A DNA stretch of 53,554 bases from assembly GCF_000506865.1 (NCBI RefSeq), contig NZ_AYSV01000100.1, forward strand, positions 1 through 53,554, in the 5' to 3' direction. Under the pieces are notes generated by a model. The model had not been told where the DNA came from. It worked only from the letters and a program-made list of their open reading frames with translations, and ran no database searches. A program made the translations under genes and the position numbers. The stretch comes from Pelistega indica. Its GTDB lineage: Bacteria > Pseudomonadota > Gammaproteobacteria > Burkholderiales > Burkholderiaceae_B. Positions 1 through 8,911 of this stretch are shown one piece after another; the first letter of the stretch is position 1, and every line of letters begins with the position of its first letter.

Positions 1-2
1 TT

Positions 3-215
3 GGTCAGCGCAAGAATTGGCTCTTTGTAGGTTCAGAGAAAGCGGGTCGACGTGCGGCTGCGGTGATGTCGTTAATTCAATCGGCTAAGCTCAATGGCCA
101 TGACCCTTATGCTTACCTTAAGGATGTGTTGGAACGATTGCCGACACAGAAAGCGAAGGACATTACTGAGCTTCTGCCTCATCGTTGGCAAGCGCCAAAC
201 GACACCAAGAATTAA
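3..215 (+). CDS. tnpC: IS66-family transposase, C-terminal fragment
   Basis: Open from the first complete codon to a TAA at 213-215, giving 71 residues. It contains KNWLFVGSEKAGRRAAA, then SLIQSAKLNGHDPYAYL, then a closing LLPHRW. This is the characteristic C-terminus of the large DDE transposase (TnpC) of IS66 elements, where a second transposase domain ends in the LLPHRW motif. Most of the protein lies upstream of the window, so the catalytic DDE residues and the companion tnpA/tnpB genes cannot be checked. It reads toward the disrupted cobalamin adenosyltransferase gene. Confidence 0.9.
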   Translation, partial: GQRKNWLFVGSEKAGRRAAAVMSLIQSAKLNGHDPYAYLKDVLERLPTQKAKDITELLPHRWQAPNDTKN

Positions 216-220
216 CACAA

Positions 221-241
221 TGCCCCGACAAAATCGGGGCA
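221..241 (+). terminator. Hairpin after the IS66 transposase
   Basis: TGCCCCGA and TCGGGGCA form a perfect 8-bp stem around CAAAA, five bases after the transposase stop. There is no real T-tract, so it may be a weak terminator or an mRNA 3'-end stabiliser. It lies inside the insertion sequence. Confidence 0.5.
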
Positions 242-284
242 TTGAACGTTTAAAAACGGAAGTCAATCGGAGTTCACCGGACGC

Positions 285-761
285 TTACTTTAGTAGTTGT
301 AGGCTGACATCACTAATGGGTTCTTGTTCATTTAATGCGACTAACTGTCGTTCAGCACGGCGCGTAACAGTGCGACATATATGGGCTTGAGCACTTGCTG
401 CGCAACCACCTGGTAAGATAAATTCCTTGAGCGCGGGTAAATTCTCTAAATAAACACTAATAAAACCCTCTATACGTTGAATATGTTGCATTGTTAAGGT
501 GTTATAGCCTGGAATACAAACTTCAGCACCAGCATCGAATAAGCAATGTTGGACGTATTGTAATTCTGCCTGAATGGAAGAAGGGTGTTTTTCATTAAGA
601 AAGGCACTAATGAGCAATCCTATCGTAGCATTAAGCTCATCGAGACAACCTAGACATTCAATACGGTGATGATTTTTTTTGATTCTTTGTCCATCACCTA
701 AAGAAGTGGTACCTTGATCGCCAGATTTGGTGACAATTTGATCTAAACGGTTAGTCTGCAT
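285..761 (-). pseudogene. PduO-type cob(I)alamin adenosyltransferase, truncated by IS66
   Basis: This family transfers the adenosyl group of ATP to cob(I)alamin to make coenzyme B12. The N-terminus carries the ATP-binding stretch TKSGDQGTTSLGDG (about residues 11-24) followed by CLGCLDELNATIG, and the C-terminal part has CRTVTRRAERQLVALNE, matching the conserved RAERR helix. The reading frame then stops at ISDVSLQLLK. The stop codon and final lysine are supplied by, or abut, the IS66 terminal repeat. Family members continue with an NRLSD(Y/F)LF segment and roughly 20 or more residues, which are absent. The native part ends near position 289. Activity is doubtful because the missing helix belongs to the active-site/trimer region. 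The gene is preceded by a terminator and appears monocistronic. Confidence 0.85.
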
Positions 762-782
762 AGTAGAAATCTGATGATAGGA

Positions 783-813
783 TAAAAAAGACCAAGAAAA
801 ATGCTACTTGGTC
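783..813 (-). terminator. Rho-independent terminator downstream of the usp gene
   Basis: Read on the minus strand, GACCAAG and CTTGGTC form a perfect 7-bp stem around a 10-base loop, followed at once by T6. It ends transcription from the universal stress gene before the adenosyltransferase gene. Confidence 0.85.
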
Positions 814-891
814 TGATTTAAATATAATAAGAAGAGCAAAAAAGGTAACTCTTCTTGATCCTATTATTAAAAAGAAAAGGATAAGAAGTGA

Positions 892-1341
892 TTATTTACT
901 TTGGGGAATAATCGTTACAGGACATATGCCAGAGTTGATAATGGCATAACTAACACTGCCTAATACACCACTGAACATAGGATTAGTACCACGGGAACCC
1001 ATGACAATTAAATCAATAGGATCATCTGTTTCTCTACTTTTTTTAACTAAATCTACAATAACTTCTTTCGGGTCACCAATACCCATCTCCATACTTGTTT
1101 GTAAGCCAGAAGCATCTAATAGTGCTTTTACGCCCTCTGTGCATTCACCAAAAAGCTGCTGTTGATATTCTTCAATATCGTTTTTACTAAATAGCGCTTT
1201 AGAGTGAATAGTTCGAAAACTTGGTTGAATATTTACTACACGGATATGTGCTCCAGATAGCTTTCCATGGTTGATTGCCCATTCTAAGGCACGTTTGGCA
1301 TTATTTGAGGCATCGTAGGGGACAAGATACGTAAAAGACAT
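892..1341 (-). CDS. Universal stress protein, UspA family (ATP-binding type)
   Basis: A single-domain, 149-residue cytoplasmic Usp. The N-terminus FTYLVPYDASNNAKRALEWA is the typical first strand and helix. The C-terminal half contains IVMGSRGTNPMFSGVLGS, an intact G-2X-G-9X-G(S/T) nucleotide-binding motif, so this is likely an ATP-binding member. The start at 1341 is preferred over an upstream GTG because GGAG lies eight bases before that ATG. Usp proteins are usually induced by starvation or redox stress, but the specific role here is unknown. The gene is divergent from the CusF-like gene and is followed by a strong terminator, so it is probably monocistronic. Confidence 0.9.
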   Translation of the reverse strand: MSFTYLVPYDASNNAKRALEWAINHGKLSGAHIRVVNIQPSFRTIHSKALFSKNDIEEYQQQLFGECTEGVKALLDASGLQTSMEMGIGDPKEVIVDLVKKSRETDDPIDLIVMGSRGTNPMFSGVLGSVSYAIINSGICPVTIIPQSK

Positions 1342-1535
1342 AAAGTACACTCCAGTTGAGAAATCTATCTATAGCTTTAATTCTAAAACAAATTACAATT
1401 TTGAACCACCTCAAAAAGGGTTGTAAGCAATAGAAATAATTGTTCTTAGAAAAAAAAGTATAATGGCTAGCTAACGGTATAATGAATAAATGCTTAGTAA
1501 CAAGATAATGTTGAAAAGAGGTGAGGTTAGTTGTA

Positions 1536-1829
1536 ATGAAAGTTCTTGGTAAATCTTTATTGGCAGGTTTGGTAGGGCTGTCGTTGACTGGGGCTGTATT
1601 TGCCCAAGAGGAAGCTTCATCATCTGGTGAAATTCGTAGAATTGATGAGGCAAAAGGTAAGATTGCTATCAAACATGGTGCAATTGCTGATTTTAAATTG
1701 CCTGCGATGACACTAGTGTATGAGATTGATAAAAGCCTATTGTCAACGGTAAAACCAGGTGATCAAGTGAAATTCAAAGCAATTCATGAGAATAATCATT
1801 ATATTATCAAAGAGATTAAAGTGAAATAA
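1536..1829 (+). CDS. CusF-like periplasmic protein (copper-binding family)
   Basis: A 97-residue protein with a signal peptide (residues 1-23, ending AVFA) and one CusF-type OB-fold. The core runs from GEIRRIDEAKGKIAIKHG through LPAMTLVYEI to VKPGDQVKF. In E. coli CusF copper is bound by His, Trp and two Met residues. Here the His (KHG) and first Met (PAMT) are present, but the Trp position is not Trp and the second Met is Leu, so metal binding may be weaker or different. The ATG at 1536 has a GAGG-type ribosome site; the upstream GTG is unlikely. No CusCBA efflux genes adjoin it, so it is a lone periplasmic protein here. A bidirectional terminator follows. Confidence 0.75.
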   Translation: MKVLGKSLLAGLVGLSLTGAVFAQEEASSSGEIRRIDEAKGKIAIKHGAIADFKLPAMTLVYEIDKSLLSTVKPGDQVKFKAIHENNHYIIKEIKVK

Positions 1830-1902
1830 GATATGTCTAACCTTTTTTTCAGTGGGTGCTAAGAGAGAAGGTTATACATTGTTGATTTGACTGCTTAGGT
1901 AT

Positions 1903-1938
1903 AAAAAACCGAGATACTTTAAAAGTGTCTCGGTTTTT
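1903..1938. terminator. Bidirectional terminator between the CusF-like gene and dctM
   Basis: A stem of ACCGAGATACT against AGTGTCTCGGT, with one mismatch, is flanked by A6 on the left and T6 on the right. It can terminate both the plus-strand CusF-like transcript and the minus-strand TRAP operon. Confidence 0.85.
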
Positions 1939-1965
1939 TGTGTTACTTATACTTGAATAAAGTGA

Positions 1966-3249
1966 TTATTTTTGGCCTAACATATCAGGTAGTCCAAGCG
2001 AGATTTCAGGGACATAAGTGATAAGGATAAGGAAACCAAGCATAATCATTAGCCAAGGAGTGGCGGCTTTAATAACTTTGGTGACTGGAAGTTTGGTAAT
2101 TGCTGAAGAAACGAATAAATTCAACCCTACAGGTGGTGTAATCAAGCCAATTTCCATATTTACAACCATAATGATACCTAAATGGATAGGATCAATACCT
2201 AAGTGCATAGCGATAGGGAATAAAATAGGTACAAGAATTAAGATAATGGCAGATGGCTCCATAAACGCACCAGCCACTAATAACACCAAGTTAACAATGA
2301 TTAGGAATTGCCATGGTGCTAAGTTCATCTCCGCTACAATCGCTGTTAGTTGCTGAGGAATTTGTTCAGTAGTGAGTACATGAGCAAATAGCATAGCATT
2401 GGCAATAATAAACATCAGCATAACGCTTAATTTACCAGCTTCTAGTAATACTTTAGGGCATTCTTTGAGGGAAATGTCTTTATAAATGAATACAGCGACA
2501 AAAAATGAATAAGCAGCTGCTACTGCGGCGGCTTCTGTTGCTGTAAAGGCTCCTGAATAAATACCGCCGAGGATGATTACCATTAGGATTAATCCCCATA
2601 GTGCTTCACGGGCAGCTTTAAACCACTCTTTAACTGTAGCGCGTGGTAAAGCAGGTAAATTTTTCATACGAGCAACAACATAAATCGCTACCATAAGAAT
2701 AACGCCTAATAAAACGCCAGGCACAACGCCAGCCATAAATAAGCGACCTACGGACTGTTCTGTTGCTGCCGCATAAACAACCATTACTACTGACGGTGGA
2801 ATTAGAATACCTAATGTACCTGCATTGGTAATAATACCTGTACCAAATTCGATCGGATAGCCAGAACGAACCATACCAGCAATAGCAATAGATCCAACAG
2901 CTGCTACAGTTGCTGGACTTGAACCAGATAGTGCAGCAAAAAGCATACATGACAATACTGAAGCGATAGCTAAGCCTCCACGAATATGTCCAACAGTTGC
3001 ATTAGCAAAGTCAATAAGACGTTTGGCAACACCGCCAGTGGTCATAAAAGCACCAGCGAGTAGGAAAAATGGAATCGCTAAGAGGGTATAATGTTCAGAG
3101 GTTTCAAAAATTTTAACAGCAACAGAACTTAAAGAATCATTACTGAAAAAGATAATAACCAATGATCCTGCTAAACCAAGTGATACGGCAATAGGCACGC
3201 CTATAAGCATAAAGAGGAATAGGGCACCAAATAATAAAATAATAGACAT
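1966..3249 (-). CDS. dctM: TRAP transporter large permease, DctM family
   Basis: A 427-residue inner-membrane protein of the DctM family, the Na+-driven translocating subunit of tripartite periplasmic transporters. It is hydrophobic throughout and has the family stretches VPIAVSLGLAGSLVI near the N-terminus, LLAIPFFLLAGAFMTTGG, SGSSPATVAAVGSIAI, TNAGTLGILIPPSV in the first half, and EIGLITPPVGLNLFV near the C-terminus. Length is normal. It lies last in the minus-strand operon, four bases after dctQ. The paired binding proteins resemble C4-dicarboxylate DctP, so succinate, fumarate or malate are the likely substrates. Substrate is inference; the family assignment is firm. Confidence 0.93.
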   Translation of the reverse strand: MSIILLFGALFLFMLIGVPIAVSLGLAGSLVIIFFSNDSLSSVAVKIFETSEHYTLLAIPFFLLAGAFMTTGGVAKRLIDFANATVGHIRGGLAIASVLSCMLFAALSGSSPATVAAVGSIAIAGMVRSGYPIEFGTGIITNAGTLGILIPPSVVMVVYAAATEQSVGRLFMAGVVPGVLLGVILMVAIYVVARMKNLPALPRATVKEWFKAAREALWGLILMVIILGGIYSGAFTATEAAAVAAAYSFFVAVFIYKDISLKECPKVLLEAGKLSVMLMFIIANAMLFAHVLTTEQIPQQLTAIVAEMNLAPWQFLIIVNLVLLVAGAFMEPSAIILILVPILFPIAMHLGIDPIHLGIIMVVNMEIGLITPPVGLNLFVSSAITKLPVTKVIKAATPWLMIMLGFLILITYVPEISLGLPDMLGQK

Positions 3250-3253
3250 TGTG

Positions 3254-3880
3254 TTATTCCTTATGTTCTTCGTTTAGTTTGAGGGCGTCACTAGCTTCGT
3301 CTGCTAATCCTAAATCTGTTTGTTGACCACGGAATAGACGAATCAGAATTTCGATAAAACGGAAAAAGATAAGTGTATAACCGATAGGGATAATTAAACC
3401 AATTTCCCATACTTTGATATTAAAAGTATTTAAATCTTCAGCGCCTACGTCAGCAACAAACATAGCCTGAATCCATTCAAGACTGGCGTAAGCAATGAGC
3501 GCAGCATAAAACAGGCATAGTAAACAAGCAATAATGCTAATATTGCGTTGTCCTGTTTTAGAGAATTTTTTAACGAGTACATCAATCCCAATATGACCCG
3601 CTGTACGCACCCCATAAGAGGCACCTAAGAAAATTAACATACCAAAAAATAATTTGGTCAGTGCAACACTCCATGTCATCTCCATAGCCATCGTCATGAT
3701 AAAGATGCCAATGGGTTCAAGAATGGATTTGAGAGATTCAAAATAATCTGCTAAATCCAGAAATGGCTGGTACAGATTGTTGAGAACAACATAGATAAAT
3801 GTTACAAGTGTCATAAGAGATAAGGAAAGAATGATAAGAATCTCTTCTAACTTATCCCAGAATTTGGACAGCAGTTTCAT
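3254..3880 (-). CDS. dctQ: TRAP transporter small permease, DctQ family
   Basis: A 208-residue membrane protein with about four transmembrane segments, consistent with DctQ, which pairs with DctM. Characteristic parts are the N-terminal FWDKLEEILIILSLSLMTLV and the central AGHIGIDVLVKK. The ATG at 3880 is chosen because AAGG lies eight bases upstream; a longer frame to 3922 would read into the intergenic hairpin. The C-terminal tail is charged and cytoplasmic. It sits between dctP and dctM. A terminator-like hairpin separates it from dctP, so it is probably expressed at a lower level than the binding protein. Confidence 0.92.
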   Translation of the reverse strand: MKLLSKFWDKLEEILIILSLSLMTLVTFIYVVLNNLYQPFLDLADYFESLKSILEPIGIFIMTMAMEMTWSVALTKLFFGMLIFLGASYGVRTAGHIGIDVLVKKFSKTGQRNISIIACLLCLFYAALIAYASLEWIQAMFVADVGAEDLNTFNIKVWEIGLIIPIGYTLIFFRFIEILIRLFRGQQTDLGLADEASDALKLNEEHKE

Positions 3881-3901
3881 GGGTAATGCCTTTGAAAAGT
3901 T

Positions 3902-3939
3902 AAAAAGGGTAATAGTCAGCATAAAGCATGCTATTACCC
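3902..3939 (-). terminator. Intra-operon terminator-like hairpin between dctP and dctQ
   Basis: On the minus strand GGGTAATAG and CTATTACCC form a perfect 9-bp stem followed by T5. It lies just after dctP and before dctQ. It probably acts as a partial terminator or 3' stabiliser that keeps the periplasmic binding protein in excess over the permease. Confidence 0.75.
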
Positions 3940-3965
3940 CCTAATCTTATTTAATTATAGAATAA

Positions 3966-4991
<1,026 letters not shown>

Positions 4992-5050
4992 TTACAAAAT
5001 AGAATAAATTTATAATAGTCTAAAAACCCGATTAATAGGGAGTCCTTACT

Positions 5051-5079
5051 CTCAATATAGGGTAATTACCTATATTGAG
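5051..5079 (-). terminator. Hairpin between the two dctP genes
   Basis: CTCAATATAGG and CCTATATTGAG form a perfect 11-bp stem around a 7-base loop, downstream of dctP2 on the minus strand. No T-tract follows directly, although a GGGTTTTTAG lies about 30 bases further. It is likely a 3'-end stabiliser or partial terminator. Confidence 0.6.
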
Positions 5080-5103
5080 AATGGGGCAGAAGCGAATAAT
5101 AGT

Positions 5104-6253
<1,150 letters not shown>

Positions 6254-6261
6254 TTAAGTAA

Positions 6262-6300
6262 AAAATAAGCGAGTAAGTTAATCATAGTTACTTACTCGCT
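6262..6300 (-). terminator. Terminator of hslVU
   Basis: On the minus strand GCGAGTAAGT and ACTTACTCGC form a perfect 10-bp stem, followed by TTATTTTTTAC. It lies just after the hslU stop. Confidence 0.85.
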
Positions 6301-6328
6301 TTCAAGTTAATGCAAATTTATCAAATCG

Positions 6329-7673
6329 TTATAAAACATATCTTGATAAGTCTTGGCTACTTGCTGCTTCTTCTAATTTACTATCTACGTAGGCTGAGTC
6401 AATAATAACTGTAGTGCCATCTTGAACAGAGGTGGCATCGAATGATAAGTCTTCAAGGAGTTTTTCCATCACTGTATATAAACGACGTGCTCCGATATTT
6501 TCTGTTCTCTCATTTACATCAAAGGCTAAGTCAGCTAAACGTTTTAACCCCTCAGCAGTAAACTCTAATTTAACCCCTTCTGTTTCCATAAGCGCGGTAT
6601 ATTGTTTGGTGAGTGACGCATCTGTTTCATTTAAAATACGCACAAAATCTTCAGAGCTTAACGAATCAAGCTCAACGCGAATAGGAAAACGACCTTGTAA
6701 TTCTGGAATCAGATCCGAAGGACGCGATAAGTGGAAAGCACCAGAGGCAATAAACAAAATATGGTCAGTTTTAATCATGCCGTATTTAGTATTAACCGTT
6801 GTACCTTCTACTAAAGGCAAGAGGTCGCGTTGAACGCCTTGGCGAGATACATCGGCACTGCCTCCGTCAGAGCGGTTAGCGATTTTGTCGACTTCATCTA
6901 GGAATACGATGCCGTTTTGTTCTGCATTACGAATAGCGGTATTGCGAATTTCTTCTTCGTTAACACGTTTTGCTGCTTCTTCCTCTGTTAAGAGTTTAAA
7001 GGCATTTTCAATCGTCATTTTCTTAGGTTTAGTTTTGTCCTTACCCATATTGGAGAACATGCCACGTAGCTGCTCACCTAAGTCTTCCATGCCTGCAATA
7101 CCCATACCAACGATTTCCATTTGCGGTGTAGGAGGAGCTACTTCAATTTCGATCTCCATGTCATTAATGGTACCTTCACGTAGTTTCTTGCGGAAAGTTT
7201 GGCGTGCTGTATTTTCTTCACGGATTGGTTGTCCATGAGCATCACGAGCAGGTGTAACTAGGATATCTAGTATACGATCTTCAGCAGCATCTTCTGCTTG
7301 AGTACGTACACGACGCATTTCTAATTCGCGAGTCTGTTTTACAGAGATATCGACCAAATCTCTAATAATGGTATCAACATCTCTACCGACATAACCGACT
7401 TCGGTGAATTTGGTTGCTTCTACTTTAATAAAAGGGGCATTCGCTAATTTTGCTAAACGGCGTGCAATTTCTGTTTTACCCACACCAGTCGGACCAATCA
7501 TTAAAATGTTTTTAGGATGAATTTCATGGCGCAAAGGCTCTGCTACTTGTTGGCGACGCCAGCGATTTCTGAGAGCAACGGTCGACAGATTTTTTAGCTT
7601 TGTGTTGCCCAACAATGTGCTTATCTAACTCAGAAACGATTTCTTTTGGTGTCATAATGCTTAAGTCACTCAT
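6329..7673 (-). CDS. hslU: HslU, ATPase subunit of the HslVU protease (frame broken near residue 30)
   Basis: HslU is the AAA+ unfoldase that feeds proteins to the HslV peptidase. The N-terminus [20 protein letters not shown] starts at 7673 behind a GAAGGA site. Walker A ([11 protein letters not shown]), the I-domain, Walker B (FLDEVDKIA), a sensor/arginine-finger region and the closing DLSRYVL are all present. As sequenced, HKAKKSV shifts out of frame at about 7582. Deleting one base there restores the expected [16 protein letters not shown] and a 447-residue protein of normal length. It lies 16 bases after hslV and shares its heat-shock promoter. The break is probably an assembly error; if real, only HslV would be made. 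Confidence 0.93.
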
Positions 7674-7689
7674 TTTTATTCCTTCTGTA

Positions 7690-8223
7690 TTAGAGTTTTT
7701 CAATAATATGATTTTGGTTTGTATAGATACATAGATCACCAGCAATTTCTAACGATTTTTTTACGATTTCGTCTGGTGAAAGATTAGTATTATGCAAAAG
7801 AGCTTGGGCTGCTGATTGTGCATAGGCACCACCAGAGCCAATTGCGGCAATACCATGCTCAGGTTCTAGTACATCACCATTACCTGTTAGTACAAGTGTG
7901 TGCTCTTTATCCGCTACGATGAGCATTGCTTCAAGACGGCGTAATACTCTATCTGTACGCCAATCACGAGTTAACTCAACAGCTGCACGTAATAAATGTC
8001 CTTGGTGCTTTTCAAGTTTTGCCTCAAAACGTTCTTGTAAAGTGAAGGCATCTGCTGTAGCGCCAGCAAAACCAGCGAGAACCTTATCATGATATAGGCG
8101 TCGAATCTTGCGAGCTGTACCTTTAATAACGATATTGCCTAGTGTGACTTGTCCGTCACCCCCGATAGCGACTTCATCACCGCGACGAACGCAGACAATG
8201 GTAGTTGCGTGAAATTGTTCCAT
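7690..8223 (-). CDS. hslV: HslV, peptidase subunit of the HslVU protease
   Basis: A 177-residue N-terminal-nucleophile threonine peptidase that forms the double hexamer of HslVU. The catalytic threonine is the first of TTIV at residue 7, so the six-residue leader MEQFHA must be removed. Enterobacterial HslV loses only Met, and this longer leader is typical of Alcaligenaceae relatives. Further landmarks are [24 protein letters not shown] and the C-terminal [17 protein letters not shown] precedes the ATG. It is first in the hslVU operon, with a sigma-32 type promoter about 31 bases upstream of the start codon. Confidence 0.97.
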   Translation of the reverse strand: MEQFHATTIVCVRRGDEVAIGGDGQVTLGNIVIKGTARKIRRLYHDKVLAGFAGATADAFTLQERFEAKLEKHQGHLLRAAVELTRDWRTDRVLRRLEAMLIVADKEHTLVLTGNGDVLEPEHGIAAIGSGGAYAQSAAQALLHNTNLSPDEIVKKSLEIAGDLCIYTNQNHIIEKL

Positions 8224-8259
8224 TTGCTTTCCTTAAATAAAGTGGAAAAGATTTTGTCT

Positions 8260-8287
8260 AAGTGGGGGATGGTTATCATTTTTCAAG
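8260..8287 (-). promoter_or_regulatory. Sigma-32 (RpoH) heat-shock promoter of hslVU
   Basis: On the minus strand CTTGAAA (8287-8281) and CCCCACTT (8267-8260) are separated by 13 bases. The E. coli sigma-32 consensus is CTTGAAA, an 11-16 base spacer, then CCCCATNT, so only one key position of the -10 differs. The predicted start of transcription lies about 30 bases before the hslV ATG. Heat-shock control of hslVU is established in other proteobacteria. Confidence 0.8.
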
Positions 8288-8333
8288 TGCTGGTAAGAAA
8301 GACTACCTGTCAAAATCGTAAAGAAGGTGAAAT

Positions 8334-8360
8334 AAAAAAGGCCACCGTGAGGATGACCTT
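8334..8360 (-). terminator. Terminator of dksA
   Basis: On the minus strand AAGGTCA and TGGCCTT form a 7-bp stem with one G-T pair, followed by a T-run. It separates dksA from the hslVU promoter. Confidence 0.75.
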
Positions 8361-8413
8361 ATGTGTACTACAAACAGTTTTATAAAACGTTTGCTAATTT
8401 ATGAAAAAGGCGT

Positions 8414-8861
8414 TTAATCACCGTAAAGCTTTTGACGTTTTTCGCGACGCTCTTGTGCTTCTAGTGATAGTGTAGCTGTTGGGCGAGCAAGTAAACGGCC
8501 TATGCCTATAGGCTCACCTGTTTCTTCACACCAGCCATATTCTTTCGATTCAATCAGTTGCAAAGAATGCTGAACTTTTTTCAGTAGTTTACGTTCACGA
8601 TCACGCGTTCTTAACTCTAAAGCGTGCTCTTCTTCAATAGTAGCGCGATCGGCTGGATCAGGAACAAACTGAGTCTCTCTAAGGTTTTCTGTGGTTTTAT
8701 CCGCCTTATTGAGAATATCATGCTCCAACATTTTTAAGCGATTTTTGAAAAAGGCAAGTTGAGCATCATTCATGTAGTCAGATTCAGGCATGGCTAAGAT
8801 TTGTTCTTCGCTTAATAATGGCTCTTCTGTAGTGGTTGTTCTTTTTTACTGATTTGGCCAT
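8414..8861 (-). CDS. dksA: DksA, RNA polymerase-binding transcription factor (N-terminal frame break)
   Basis: DksA binds the RNA polymerase secondary channel and works with ppGpp to control rRNA and amino-acid promoters. The coiled coil spans ERKLLKKVQHSL and its flanks, with the acidic tip DPADRATIEEE. The zinc-finger position has WCEETGEPI in place of the four-cysteine site: one Cys remains and the second pair is lost (GRLLARPTATLSLEAQE), so this resembles a Cys-poor DksA. A strong GGAGG eight bases before the ATG at 8861 marks the true start, giving MAKSVKK. Removing one base in the A6 tract at 8842-8847 joins this to TTTTEEPLLSEEQILAMPES, for 148 residues. As sequenced, only an internal start at 8791 gives an open frame. 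Confidence 0.9.
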
Positions 8862-8911
8862 GTTATTAGCCTCCTAAAATATTGAAACAGATTAAAAAGA
8901 AAAAAGTGATT

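Larger units (their letters stand above)
1..288 (+). mobile_element. Right end of an IS66-family insertion sequence (cut by window start)
   Basis: The segment holds the last 71 codons of an IS66-type transposase, a short hairpin, and then a terminal sequence at about 265-288. Read on the minus strand, that terminus starts GTAAGCGTCCGGTGAACTCC, which fits the GTAAGCG start usual for IS66-family inverted repeats. The element is visibly less A+T-rich than the genes that follow. The next eight bases, TTTAGTAG at 289-296, are the candidate target duplication; the other copy lies outside the window. The boundary falls inside a cobalamin adenosyltransferase gene. Family assignment rests on the transposase C-terminus and the terminal bases; the left end is not visible. 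Confidence 0.85.

Noticed and set aside
1440-1483. TATAAT sequences upstream of the CusF-like gene as a defined promoter
   Set aside because: Neither has a -35 at proper spacing; in such A+T-rich DNA TATAAT alone is weak evidence.
8149-8385. 78-residue plus-strand frame
   Set aside because: It crosses the hslV start, the sigma-32 promoter and the dksA terminator on the other strand.
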